Position numbers and translations under genes: made by a program | In this document: piece after piece, positions 7,825-17,194 of the stretch | Numbering within the stretch: position 1 is the stretch's first letter | How the letters are laid out: each line of letters opens with the position of its first letter | Assembly (NCBI GenBank): GCA_029260315.1 | Contig: JAJDDM010000080.1 | Location: 1 to 64,000 of the forward strand | Reading direction: 5' to 3' | DNA: 64,000 bases | DNA from: Phycisphaerales bacterium | GTDB taxonomy: Bacteria; Planctomycetota; Phycisphaerae; Phycisphaerales; UBA1924 | Notes under the pieces: generated by a model | What the model saw: the letters and a program-made list of their open reading frames with translations, nothing else | Told to the model about the DNA's origin: nothing | The model's database searches: none

Positions 7825-9645
7825 ATGCGAGCGAGATGCGTTGTGAATGTCGCGGCGATGGTGGCGGTCGCCGGCACGGCACGCGCGCAACTCGACGAGC
7901 CCTTCCCGGCGGTGTTCGAGCTCTCTTCGCTGTCGGCGGACAACGGCGGTGACGGAACGCTCGGCATCGTGATCGAGGGGATCCTGCTGGGCGATCGGGC
8001 CGGGTTCTCGGCGGCGTCGATCGGCGATCTCAATGGCGACGGCGTCGATGACCTGCTGATCGGGGCGTATCGCGCTGACCCGAACGGGATGTCCGTCGCC
8101 GGTGAGGCATACGTCGTCTTCGGGCGGGCCTCGGGCGAGTATCCGGCGGAGCTGGCGCTGGAGGATCTGGACGGCGCCAACGGCTTCGAGGTCGAGGGCC
8201 TGGACGTTGGCGATCAGATCGGGCGGGCGGTCTCGTCGGCGGGTGATATCAACCACGACGGCTTCGACGATCTGGCGATCGGCGCTTCGCTGGCGGATCC
8301 GGACGGACGCATCAACGCGGGCATCACATACATCATCTACGGGCGCGACGCGATCAACGGCGAGCCGTTTCCGCGCCAGTTCGATCTGGACTCGCTGGAC
8401 GGGACGATCGGCTTCCGGATCGACGGGGTCGAGGCCGAGGAGATCGCGGGGGTGGGCGTCGAGCGGGCAGGGGATGTCAACGGCGACGGCATCGACGATC
8501 TGGTAGTTGGCGCCGACTACGCCGACCCGGGCGGGCGGTATTCCGCGGGTCGTTCCTACGTCGTGTTCGGGCGCGACACCGCCAACGCCGGCGAGTTTCC
8601 TGCGGCGTTCCAGCTCTCCTCGCTCGACGGCACCAACGGGTTCGCGATGCACGGCGCGGGCGAGGGGGATCGCAGCGGCGGGGCGGTCGCGGGGATCGGC
8701 GACGTGAACGGCGACGGCCTTGACGATGTCATCGTCGGTGCGCGCCAGGCGGATCCGCTTGGGCGTGAGGACGCCGGGGCGGGTTATGTTGTGTTCGGGC
8801 GGCCCGGGGCCTTCCCGCCCGCGATCGAACTGGCGGCACTGAACGGCGAGGACGGATTCGCCATCGCCGGCGTGGATTTCCGCGATAGACTGGGCGTCGC
8901 GGTCGGCGCGGCGGGAGATATCAACGGCGACGGCATCGGCGACCTGGTCATTGGAGCATACTACGCGGACCCGGGCGGCAGGGCGTATGCGGGCGAGTCG
9001 TATGTCGTCTACGGGCGGGATACGCGGGGCGGCGAGCCGTTCGAGCCGATGCTCGATCTGCGGGATCTCGACCAGGAAACTGGGTTCAGGATGAGCGGGC
9101 TGGAGGCGGGCGATCGCAATGGGTACGCCGTCGCGGCGCTCGGCGATGTCAACGGCGACGGGCGGGGCGATCTCGTCGTTGGCGCGGCGGGGGCGAGCCC
9201 CGATGAGATGATGTTCGCGGGGACGAGCTATGTGATCTACGGTCGCGACGCGAAGGACCCGTTCCCGGCCGAGTTCGATCTCGCGTCGCTGGACGGCACG
9301 ACCGGCTTTCGGATCGAGGGCGTCGCGCCGAGCGATCGGTCCGGCAGCGAGGTGTTCCACGCGGGCGATTTCAACAACGACGGGACGCCGGATCTCGGCA
9401 TCGGCGCGTGGTTTGCAGATCCCGGCGGCGGCAGGCCGACGGCGGGGCAGACCTCGGTGATCTTCGGGCGGACCCGCTGTGCGGCGGATCTCGATGGGGA
9501 CGGCGACGCCGATTCGGACGATTTCTTCGCGTACCTGGACGCGTTCGCGAGTGGCGACATGGATACTTGCAATCTGGACGGCGACGCGGACTGTGACTCC
9601 GATGATTTCTTCGCGTATCTCGATCGCTTTGCCGGCGGGTGCTGA
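7825..9645 (+). CDS. Secreted FG-GAP (integrin-alpha-like) propeller protein with GC-type dockerin tail
   Basis: 606 residues with a signal peptide ending near ARAQ. Seven repeats can be counted, each of the form GD-(V/I/L)-NGDG-x-DDL-x-IGA followed about 25 residues later by Y-V-V-F/Y-GR, matching a full seven-bladed calcium-binding propeller. The last about 55 residues repeat the dockerin-like pair DADSDDFFAYLDAFASGD / DCDSDDFFAYLDRFAGGC and end Gly-Cys, as in the esterase at 3537. The likely role is a surface or extracellular binding protein; no ligand can be named. It is preceded by GGAGAGAGGGG. Confidence 0.85.
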   Translation: MRARCVVNVAAMVAVAGTARAQLDEPFPAVFELSSLSADNGGDGTLGIVIEGILLGDRAGFSAASIGDLNGDGVDDLLIGAYRADPNGMSVAGEAYVVFGRASGEYPAELALEDLDGANGFEVEGLDVGDQIGRAVSSAGDINHDGFDDLAIGASLADPDGRINAGITYIIYGRDAINGEPFPRQFDLDSLDGTIGFRIDGVEAEEIAGVGVERAGDVNGDGIDDLVVGADYADPGGRYSAGRSYVVFGRDTANAGEFPAAFQLSSLDGTNGFAMHGAGEGDRSGGAVAGIGDVNGDGLDDVIVGARQADPLGREDAGAGYVVFGRPGAFPPAIELAALNGEDGFAIAGVDFRDRLGVAVGAAGDINGDGIGDLVIGAYYADPGGRAYAGESYVVYGRDTRGGEPFEPMLDLRDLDQETGFRMSGLEAGDRNGYAVAALGDVNGDGRGDLVVGAAGASPDEMMFAGTSYVIYGRDAKDPFPAEFDLASLDGTTGFRIEGVAPSDRSGSEVFHAGDFNNDGTPDLGIGAWFADPGGGRPTAGQTSVIFGRTRCAADLDGDGDADSDDFFAYLDAFASGDMDTCNLDGDADCDSDDFFAYLDRFAGGC

Positions 9646-9681
9646 GAGGTTCTCACCACGGCGTTGCTTTCTACAGAGTTA

Positions 9682-9857
9682 CTCACCACTGAGGCACAGA
9701 GGGCACAGAGAAAGCCAGTTCACCACGGGGTGGCGCGGAGTTGGAGGGCTGGGAAACCACTCGCTTCGGTCTCGGACTCCGTGTAACTCCGTGGTTCAAA
9801 CTTCTTCCTCTCTTGTTCTTCTCAAGCACTTTTCTCCTCTGTGCTCTCTGTGGTGAG
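9682..9857. repeat. CACAGAG-type inverted-repeat element, copy B
   Basis: The left end CTCACCACTGAGGCACAGAG (9682-9701) and the right end CTCTGTGCTCTCTGTGGTGAG (9837-9857) are imperfect reverse complements about 130 bases apart. Internal TTCACCACGG and CTCCGTGGTTC units pair as well. The 176-bp element fills most of the gap between the FG-GAP and PHP genes and could fold as one long hairpin. No ORF inside. Confidence 0.7.
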
Positions 9858-9886
9858 TATTGTGTCGGTCTGTTGAAGGGGATCTC

Positions 9887-11032
9887 ATGCAAGTGGGGCT
9901 GTGGTGTGTGATTCTGGTCGTTTCGGGTCAGGTTGCGGGGTGCGGAGCGACCGGCGGCGGGCATTGGTACAAGGGCAACACGCACACGCACACCGAGCTG
10001 TGCGGACACGCCGACAGCTCGCCCGAGGCGGTGGCTCGGTGGTATCTCGAGCGGGATTACAACTTCCTGGTGCTGAGTGAGCACAACATCTACATCGACC
10101 CGGCGGATGTCAAGCTGCCGGCGGACGCCCGCGAGGATTTCATCCTGGTCGCGGGCGAGGAGATCAGCGGGAACGAGGTCATCCACACGACGGGATTCAA
10201 CATCGACTCGCTCGTGGACTGGACGCACAATAGCGAGCACAAGCACGAGATCATCCAGAGCCATGTCGATGGGACGATCGAGGCCGGAGGGCTGGCGATT
10301 CTGAACCATCCTAACTTCCACTACGCCGTCACCGCCGACGACATGTTGCCGGTCGATCACCTCCACTTCTTCGAGCTGCACAACGGGCACCCGGCGGTGC
10401 GAAACGAGGGCGACGCGGACCATCCGAGCACCGAGGAGCTGTGGGACGAGCTGCTGACCCGCGGCATGCTGATCTACGCCGTCAGCTCCGACGACGCGCA
10501 CGAGTTCAAGACGTGGAGCGACGATGTCTCGAACCCCGGTCGGGGATGGATCATGGTGCGGAGCGAGGAGCTCACGCCCGATGCGCTCGACGCGGCGATG
10601 CGGGCGGGAGACTTCTACGCGACAAGCGGCGTCATGTTGCGCAGGCTGTCGTTCGGGGGCGGGGTGTATCGGGTCGCGGTCGATGAGGGAGCGACCCAGC
10701 GGGCCCTGGCGTCGCCGCATGTGCGGGGGCGGATCGATCGGGGGGTGGATGTCGGGGAGCTCGCGCTCGGGTGGCTGATCGAGTGGGTGGGGCCGCATGG
10801 CGAGGTCCTCGCTTCGTCCACGGGGGCGTCCGGCGAGTTTCGCCTGGAGGGCGGGGTGGCGTATGTGCGCTGCCGGGTGAGCTTCGTGCGGCGGAGCGAG
10901 CGCGGGGTCGAGCGGTTTGTAGCGTGGACACAGCCTGTGTTTACCGATGACCGTGCGGGCGCTGGCGGCGGGGTTTGCGGCGAGCGCGGGCGGGTTCTGA
11001 GTGATCTGGGTGGGCCCCTGAGCGGGCGCTGA
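9887..11032 (+). CDS. PHP-domain-like lipoprotein
   Basis: 381 residues. The start gives MQVGLW... with lipobox VAGC (Cys19), preceded by GAAGGGGA. Metal-binding motifs of the PHP (polymerase and histidinol phosphatase) fold follow: THTHT (His33, His35), SEHN, AGEEI, ILNHPN and SSDDAH, in the usual order. It is probably a metal-dependent phosphoesterase or hydrolase at the cell surface or in the periplasm. The final about 100 residues form an unassigned C-terminal beta-rich domain and an Arg/Gly tail. The substrate is unknown. Confidence 0.75.
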   Translation: MQVGLWCVILVVSGQVAGCGATGGGHWYKGNTHTHTELCGHADSSPEAVARWYLERDYNFLVLSEHNIYIDPADVKLPADAREDFILVAGEEISGNEVIHTTGFNIDSLVDWTHNSEHKHEIIQSHVDGTIEAGGLAILNHPNFHYAVTADDMLPVDHLHFFELHNGHPAVRNEGDADHPSTEELWDELLTRGMLIYAVSSDDAHEFKTWSDDVSNPGRGWIMVRSEELTPDALDAAMRAGDFYATSGVMLRRLSFGGGVYRVAVDEGATQRALASPHVRGRIDRGVDVGELALGWLIEWVGPHGEVLASSTGASGEFRLEGGVAYVRCRVSFVRRSERGVERFVAWTQPVFTDDRAGAGGGVCGERGRVLSDLGGPLSGR

Positions 11033-11157
11033 GGCTGGGACGACTCGGGAATCGTTGAACCGCGGGCTGCCGGGCGGTACAAAGGGCTGGCGGGCGGACG
11101 GTTCATACCCTCGTCCGAGAATCTTCCCCTGACGCTCGAATCCGATCCAAGACGGAG

Positions 11158-14100
11158 ATGGCCGACATGATGATGCGTGTGATCCTCGCCCTCTCGCTGG
11201 GCCTGTGCGGCTCGGCACCTGCCCAGGTTGAGTCGGACGCCCCGCAGACGGTCGGCGAGGCGAGCGGGTTCGCCAGGACGGGGACGTCGGCGGATGTCGA
11301 GGCGTTCCTGCGCGAGATCGACGGGGCGAGTGATCGGACGTGGCTGTCGTCGATCGGGCGGTCGCACGAGGGGAAGGAGCTGCCGCTGCTGGTGATCGCG
11401 GATCCTCCGGTGCGGAGCCCCGAGGAGGCGCGCGAGAGCAAGAAGCTGGTCGTGCTGTTGTTCGGGAACATCCATTCGGGCGAGACCTGCGGCAAAGAGG
11501 CGCTGCAGATGCTGGCCCGCGAGCTGGCGCTGGGCGAGCGGTCGGATTTGCTCGACGATCTGGTGGTGTGTCTGGTGCCGAACTACAACCCCGATTCTAA
11601 CGACAAGATGGCGCCGGACAATCGGCGGGGACAGAACGGGCCGGAGGAGATGGGGCTGCGCCACAACGCGCAGGATCTCGATCTCAACCGCGACTGGATC
11701 AAGATGGAGGCCCCCGAGACGCGGGCGCTGGTGCGATTCATGAACCGCTGGGACCCCGCGGTCATCGTCGATACGCACACGACCAACGGGTCGAATCACC
11801 GCTACACAATCACCTATCAGGGGCCGAAGCACCCGGCGGGGGATCCGGGGCTGATCGGGTTCGTGCGCGACACATTCCTGCCGGCGGTCGATGCGCGGTT
11901 CGAGGACCAGAGCGACTACAAGGCGTTCTTCTACGGCAACTTCGATGGCGAGCACACCAAGTGGACGACGTATCCGGCGTGGCCACGGTACGGCGCGGCG
12001 TATCGCGGGCTGCGGAACCAGATCGCGGTGCTGTCGGAGGCGTACGCCTACGCGACGTTCGAGGATCGCGTGCTGGGGACGCTGGAGTTCTGCCGGGCGG
12101 TGCTGGAGGAGGCTGCGGAGCACAAGGACGCGATTCGCAAGACCATCAGAGCGGCCGAGGCGTTCAACCGGTCTTCGGAGAGCCGCGAGGTGGCGCTGCG
12201 CGAGCGGCCGGTGCCGTTCGAAGAGAAGGTCACGGTGCTTGGCTATCAGGAGTACGACGAGCAGAGCAATCGCGTCGAGGCCAGCGATGAGGAGCGCGAC
12301 TACAAGGTCGAACTCATCAACGACTTTCAGGCGACGCTGAGTGTCGATCGGCCGTGGGCGTATCTGATCCCGCGCGAGCATCAGTCGATAGCGACGCACC
12401 TCCAGCGCCACGGCATTGAGGTGCTCGAGGTCCGCGAGGAGATGGAGCTGGACGGCGAGGTGTACCGGATCGACGAGATGGCTCACGCGGAGCGCGAGTT
12501 CCAGGGGCATCGGGCGCTGAACATCTCGCGGGTGACGCCGATCACGCGCGGCGTGCGGGTCGCCCCGGGGTGGTACCTGGTGCGGACCGAGCAGGATCTG
12601 GGGCAACTGGCGTCGTACATGCTCGAGCCGCAGGCGACCGACAGCCTGGCGAGTTGGAACTTCCTGGACGAGGCACTTGAAGCCGGCGGGGAGTATCCGA
12701 TCGTTCGCGTGGTCGAGGAGTCGGCGATCCTGACCAGGCAAGCCCGGGCGTTGGCGGAAGATCGCGAGACGCCCAAGCGGTTGACGTTCGAGATGCTATA
12801 TGAGGGTCGGAATCGCCCGGACCTGGACGGCTCGGCGGCGAGCGGGCTGGCGTGGGTCGATGACGAGCATTACCGCCAGCGCAAGGGGGGCGAGCAGCTC
12901 GTGGTCCACGCGCGGACGGGGCGCGTCCGCGAGGCGGAGATCACGACCGACGACTTCGCGGATCGGATCGCGGCGTTTCCGGCGATCGACCGCGACGAGG
13001 CGGGGAAGATCGCCCGGCGCAGCTTCGCCAACCCAGGCGAGCTCGGCGGGGTGTTCTCGCATGATGGCGACCTGTACTTCGTCTCGGGCGACGCGACGCA
13101 TGGCGTTCGGCTGACGAGCTCGCCGGCCGTCGAGGAGGCGGCGCAGCTCAGCCCCGACGGCAAGTCGGTCGCGTTCGTGCTGGACAACAACCTGTGGATC
13201 GTCGATGTCGAGACGCAGGCCGCGCGGGCGCTGACGACCGGCGGCACGGACACGCTGCGCAAGGGCAAGGCGAGCTGGCTGTACTACGAGGAGCTGTTCG
13301 GGCGCAACTGGCGGGCGTTCTGGTGGAGCCCGGACTCCCGAAACCTGGCGTTCCTGGAGACCGACAGCAGCGCCGTGCCGCGGTACACGATCGTGGACAA
13401 CCAGCGGCGGAAGCAACGCGTCGAGGTCGAGCGGTACGCGCGTCCCGGTGAGCGGAATCCGCACGTCGAGATGGGCGTCGTCTCGCGCGAGGGCGGGGCG
13501 GTGAGGCAAGTGGATCTCTCGGCGTATGACGACGGGCTGTACCTGGTGAGTCATGTCTCGTGGACGCCCGACGGCTCGAATGCGATCGTGCATGTCCAGA
13601 ATCGGATCCAGACGTGGGTGGACATTCTTCAGGTTCCGGCCCGCGGCGGGACGCCCACCAAGCTGATGCGCGACGCGACCGAGGCGTGGATCGACTCGCC
13701 GGGCGCGTTCCGGTATCTGGAGGACGAATCGTTTCTGATGAGCTCGGAGCGCGACGGGTTCCAGCACTGGTACCGCTACGACAAGGATGGCTCGCTGATG
13801 GGGCAGGTGACCGAGGGTGCGTTCGAGGCCCGCTCGATCGAGCATATCGATGAGGACGGCGGCTGGCTGTACTTCACGGGCACGGTCGATTCGTCGATCG
13901 CGAACAACCTGTATAAAGCGCGCCTCGACGGGAGCGAGCGGACGCGACTGACCAACGAGCCGGGGTCGCACGCGGTGACCATGAGCCCGGACGGGTCGAT
14001 GTTTATTGATGCGTGGTCGGCGATCAATGAGACGCCGCGGGTGGCGCTGCGGTCGAGTGCGGACGGAGCGCTGATCCGCTGGATCGACACGAACCCGGTG

Positions 14101-14976
14101 TATGAGCTCGATGACTATCAGTTGGCGATTATTGAGCACATGAAGATTCCGACGCGGCGGGAGGGCGTGGAGCTCGAGGGGATTTTGCATCTGCCGGCGG
14201 ACTTCGATGCGAGTCGAGAGTATCCGATCTGGGTGATGACCTACGCCGGGCCGCACTCGCCGACGGTGCGCGACAGCTTCCAGGGCGGGCGGACGTGGGA
14301 GCAGTTGCTGTGCTCGGCGGGGATCGTGGTGCTGCGGACGGATCCGTATCCGGCCAGCGGCAAGGGGGCGCAGAGCGCCTGGGAGAGTTATCTGAACATG
14401 GGCGTGCGGGAGCTGGAGGATCTGGAGGACGCGGTCTCGTGGGTGCTGGAGAACGAGTGGGCCGACGCGTCGCGCGTCGGGATCAGCGGGCACTCCTTCG
14501 GCGGGTACATCACGTCGTACGCGCTGACGCACAGCGAGCTGTTCAGCGCGGGGATCGCGGGCGCGCCGGTGACGGACTGGCGCGATTACGACACGATCTA
14601 TACCGAGCGGTACATGTCGACGCCGCAGGAGAACCCAGAGGGGTATGAGCGGACGAGCGTGGTGGAGGGGGCCAAGGACCTGCACGGTCGGCTGCTGATC
14701 GCCCACGGCACGATCGACGACAACGTGCATCTGCACAACTCGATTCGGCTGATCTCGGCGCTGCAGCGGGCGAACAAGCTGTTCGAGACCGCGATCTATC
14801 CCGGCAGCCGGCACGGGATCCGCTCGGGGCAGTATCGCCGATATCAGTGGGACTTCATCAAGCGGACGATGGGCGTGGACGGTTCCGGCTACGAAGGAGA
14901 CTCCACCGGCGAGCCGGTGGAGTCCGAGGCGGACCGGGTGATCGACGCGAGATCGCGCGGCCCGGCCCAGCGATAG
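11158..14976 (+). CDS. Two-enzyme secreted peptidase: M14 carboxypeptidase fused to S9 dipeptidyl-peptidase
   Basis: 1272 residues with a signal peptide ending near PAQ. The N-terminal part (about 30-560) is a zinc carboxypeptidase of family M14: NIHSGE with His106 and Glu109, third ligand VDTHTTNG with His207, and catalytic LSEAYAY with Glu294. From about residue 590 a DPP-IV-type beta-propeller begins, and the C-terminal alpha/beta-hydrolase has GHSFGG (Ser1113), GTIDDNVH (Asp1187/1188) and SRHGIR (His1219). Both catalytic sets look complete. The two families are normally separate proteins; one chain would couple carboxy-terminal trimming with dipeptide removal. It is preceded by GACGGAG. 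Confidence 0.88.
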   Translation: MADMMMRVILALSLGLCGSAPAQVESDAPQTVGEASGFARTGTSADVEAFLREIDGASDRTWLSSIGRSHEGKELPLLVIADPPVRSPEEARESKKLVVLLFGNIHSGETCGKEALQMLARELALGERSDLLDDLVVCLVPNYNPDSNDKMAPDNRRGQNGPEEMGLRHNAQDLDLNRDWIKMEAPETRALVRFMNRWDPAVIVDTHTTNGSNHRYTITYQGPKHPAGDPGLIGFVRDTFLPAVDARFEDQSDYKAFFYGNFDGEHTKWTTYPAWPRYGAAYRGLRNQIAVLSEAYAYATFEDRVLGTLEFCRAVLEEAAEHKDAIRKTIRAAEAFNRSSESREVALRERPVPFEEKVTVLGYQEYDEQSNRVEASDEERDYKVELINDFQATLSVDRPWAYLIPREHQSIATHLQRHGIEVLEVREEMELDGEVYRIDEMAHAEREFQGHRALNISRVTPITRGVRVAPGWYLVRTEQDLGQLASYMLEPQATDSLASWNFLDEALEAGGEYPIVRVVEESAILTRQARALAEDRETPKRLTFEMLYEGRNRPDLDGSAASGLAWVDDEHYRQRKGGEQLVVHARTGRVREAEITTDDFADRIAAFPAIDRDEAGKIARRSFANPGELGGVFSHDGDLYFVSGDATHGVRLTSSPAVEEAAQLSPDGKSVAFVLDNNLWIVDVETQAARALTTGGTDTLRKGKASWLYYEELFGRNWRAFWWSPDSRNLAFLETDSSAVPRYTIVDNQRRKQRVEVERYARPGERNPHVEMGVVSREGGAVRQVDLSAYDDGLYLVSHVSWTPDGSNAIVHVQNRIQTWVDILQVPARGGTPTKLMRDATEAWIDSPGAFRYLEDESFLMSSERDGFQHWYRYDKDGSLMGQVTEGAFEARSIEHIDEDGGWLYFTGTVDSSIANNLYKARLDGSERTRLTNEPGSHAVTMSPDGSMFIDAWSAINETPRVALRSSADGALIRWIDTNPVYELDDYQLAIIEHMKIPTRREGVELEGILHLPADFDASREYPIWVMTYAGPHSPTVRDSFQGGRTWEQLLCSAGIVVLRTDPYPASGKGAQSAWESYLNMGVRELEDLEDAVSWVLENEWADASRVGISGHSFGGYITSYALTHSELFSAGIAGAPVTDWRDYDTIYTERYMSTPQENPEGYERTSVVEGAKDLHGRLLIAHGTIDDNVHLHNSIRLISALQRANKLFETAIYPGSRHGIRSGQYRRYQWDFIKRTMGVDGSGYEGDSTGEPVESEADRVIDARSRGPAQR

Positions 14977-15002
14977 AGAACTCGGCGGTCGAGAGTTGAG
15001 GC

Positions 15003-15992
15003 TCAGTTCGACTTGTTGACCTGGAGCACGAAGACCGAGTCCATGTCGCCGACCGGGTTCATGCTGAGGACAACGAAGTGGCCGGCGGTCGTCGTGATGG
15101 TTGTCTCAAACTGCGTGGAGACGCCGGGGACGTACTGGGGCGGATCGCTTGAGACCTGGCGTCCCTCGGACTTGGCTTCCACCTGGATATCCAGTCGGAG
15201 CGCGTCGTCGGGCGCTGAGCGGAGGCGACCGTTGATCTGGTGCTCCCAGGTGGCGTCGAGGTTGCTGACAAAGTGTGAGCCGAACTCTTCCTCGGTCGCG
15301 ACGCGGAGGATTGATTGGGCTCCAAGCTTGAGGCCGGTCACGCCGTAGCGGGCGAGCTCGTCGGTGACGGGCTTGAGGTCGTCGGGCACGTCGCGGGTCG
15401 CGCCGGAATCGCCGCCGACGAGCCAGAGGAGGCGGACGCTGAGCTCGCTCGGGGCCGCGGGGTCGGAGGCGGGCTGGTCCATCAAGTCGAGCAGCGTGGC
15501 GAGGGCCTCGAGGTACGCGGTGTTCCCGCTTGCGATGACCTGGTTCTGGCGGGCGTCCAGGGCGAGCTGGAGCGAGCTTATGTCTCGGTCGCTGGTGCGG
15601 AGGAGCTGGGAGAGGGTGGCGAGCATCCGATTGTCGGCCTCGGCGTGCTGCAATGGAAAGGCGCGGACCAACTTCTCGCGCGATTGGGGTGGGTTCTGGC
15701 GGGTGACTTCGACGTCGATCTCGGCGAGCAGTTGCTTGGCGTCTTCGATCGAATCGGGTGAGCCCATCACGATCAGCGAGTTGGTCCGATGCTCGGGCGT
15801 GACCCTCGCGCCGTGCAGGACGCGCTGGAGCGTTGCGCCGACGTCCTCGGCGACGCCGTGCTTAAGCGGGAGCACCTCGACGCGCTGCTCAGGCTGGGAC
15901 TCGGTGGGAGTCTGCTGCGCGAGGACCTGCGAGGCGATGCAGGCGAGCACGCTCGTGCCCGCGATGATCTTGGCTTGCGTCCGCTGGAACAT
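15003..15992 (-). CDS. Secreted protein with secretin N-domain-like repeats
   Basis: 329 residues with a signal peptide ending VLAQQ. Residues about 40-110 read like a secretin N1/N2 domain (VEVLPLKHGVAEDV...TPEHRTNSLIVMGSPDSIEDAKQLLAEID), and a second copy follows at about 120-190 ending in LDLMDQPA. The C-terminal 130 residues are beta-rich and show no secretin pore signature, so this is not an outer-membrane channel by itself. The start MFQRTQ has AAGGAG eight bases upstream. It is the last gene of an ECF sigma / anti-sigma cassette and overlaps the anti-sigma ORF by 104 bases. Confidence 0.7.
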   Translation of the reverse strand: MFQRTQAKIIAGTSVLACIASQVLAQQTPTESQPEQRVEVLPLKHGVAEDVGATLQRVLHGARVTPEHRTNSLIVMGSPDSIEDAKQLLAEIDVEVTRQNPPQSREKLVRAFPLQHAEADNRMLATLSQLLRTSDRDISSLQLALDARQNQVIASGNTAYLEALATLLDLMDQPASDPAAPSELSVRLLWLVGGDSGATRDVPDDLKPVTDELARYGVTGLKLGAQSILRVATEEEFGSHFVSNLDATWEHQINGRLRSAPDDALRLDIQVEAKSEGRQVSSDPPQYVPGVSTQFETTITTTAGHFVVLSMNPVGDMDSVFVLQVNKSN

Positions 15993-16428
15993 GGGATGAA
16001 CTCCTTGGCTGGGGTGATTGCGGCGGGTCCGGGAGCGCAGGCGCCGTGGCTCCCGGATCGACCTCTGACTGTGGTTCGGGCTCGACGTGGCGCTGGTAGA
16101 CGCGCACGATCGTGACATTAGGGTGAGACGAGGCCAGGTGTTGGGTCATGTAGGCGCTGTCGAGCTCGACCTCGGCGGGGCGTGCGGGCCCGGCGAGTTG
16201 AGGCTCGATCGGATCGCCCGTCCTCGGCCGCGATGGGCCGGACGGACCCAGCGTTGTCAGCAGCGCGACGCCGGAGGCGAGCGCGCCGAGCAGGGCGGTT
16301 CCCGCGACAGTCCGGCGAGCGAGCTGGCGACGGACGATGCGCGCCTGGACGCGATCGATCAGCGCCGACGGGGTCGGCTCGCTGTTGCGCGTCGCGGAGA
16401 GAAGGTGATCGAGTTGATGGTCGTCCAT
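15889..16428 (-). CDS. Membrane protein, probable anti-sigma factor
   Basis: 179 residues starting MDDHQLDHLL, with a short cytoplasmic N-terminal region, one membrane helix near residues 41-62 (TVAGTALLGALASGVALLTTL), and a Pro-rich extracytoplasmic tail. Its start overlaps the stop of the ECF sigma gene (TGATG), the normal arrangement for an anti-sigma partner. No zinc-binding HxxxCxxC motif is visible. The last 34 codons overlap the next gene in another frame; either the tail is genuinely overlapping or the reading frame ends early through an indel. Confidence 0.6.
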   Translation of the reverse strand: MDDHQLDHLLSATRNSEPTPSALIDRVQARIVRRQLARRTVAGTALLGALASGVALLTTLGPSGPSRPRTGDPIEPQLAGPARPAEVELDSAYMTQHLASSHPNVTIVRVYQRHVEPEPQSEVDPGATAPALPDPPQSPQPRSSSHVPADASQDHRGHERARLHRLAGPRAADSHRVPA

Positions 16429-16946
16429 CACGGGGCCACCTCCGATCGGCGGCGGGTCTCGCACGCCTCGAGGACGCGCTGGCGGGCGAGCGAGAGGCTG
16501 GCCTTAACCGCGCCGGGCGAGATGTCGAGCACGGCGGCAATCTGCGGGTTGCTCAGACCCTCCATGGCGCTCAGGAAGAGCACGTCTTTCTGACGCTCGG
16601 GCAGGGTCTCCATGGCGGCGAGGACCGCCCGAACCTCGTCGTCGAGATGGACGAACGCATCGGGGGCTGCGGCGGACCTCCGGGCGGTCTCGCCGACGCG
16701 TCGGGCAGATCGCCGGCGGACCCTGGCGCGCCGGCGGTCATCCAGCCAGGCGTTGCGGGCGATTGCGAAGAGCCAGGGCGTCGCCCCCTGCTCGTCGCGA
16801 AGCCGCTTGCGATGGGTCCAGGCCTTGAGCATGGTGTCCTGTGCCAGATCCTCGGCGACGTGCGGATCTCGCGTGAGGTGCACGCAGAATCGATACAGGG
16901 GCGGCATCAGCCGCTCGAGCATCGATCTGAGCTCGCTCGATCGCAC
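16428..16946 (-). CDS. ECF-family RNA polymerase sigma factor
   Basis: 172 residues, normal for group 4 sigma-70. Region 2 includes EDLAQDTMLKAW and FAIARNAWLDDRRR; region 4 includes LPERQKDVLFLSAMEG and SNPQIAAVLDISPGAVKASL. The start is GTG with AAAGG 7 bases upstream. It is followed directly by the probable anti-sigma gene and then the secretin-domain protein, all leftward. Its regulon is not visible here, but the downstream gene is a candidate target. Confidence 0.9.
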   Translation of the reverse strand: MRSSELRSMLERLMPPLYRFCVHLTRDPHVAEDLAQDTMLKAWTHRKRLRDEQGATPWLFAIARNAWLDDRRRARVRRRSARRVGETARRSAAAPDAFVHLDDEVRAVLAAMETLPERQKDVLFLSAMEGLSNPQIAAVLDISPGAVKASLSLARQRVLEACETRRRSEVAP

Positions 16947-17194
16947 GCGGGCCTTTCGGATTTCCTTGCGAGCACGCCGCCCGCCTCAGACAGGACAACG
17001 CTCAGGATATTGGTTGGTCAAAGACGCGCGGCAAGAATCCCAGGCACCCAGAGCGATCAGCAGGCAGTTGCGGCGTCAGAGCCTTGTATCGGGATTTCGG
17101 CTCTGCAACCGTCCACGCCCACGGTGCGGCCCGGCCGGCTGGCAACGAGCCCCGTCGCGGAGAACTAATCGCGGACGCGGGATGTGGTCGACGC

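Noticed and set aside
10615-14814. Long minus-strand open frames (708 and 672 codons)
   Set aside because: They mirror the M14-S9 gene and the PHP gene in GC-rich DNA and read as His/Arg/Pro-rich nonsense; the plus-strand genes have complete catalytic motifs.
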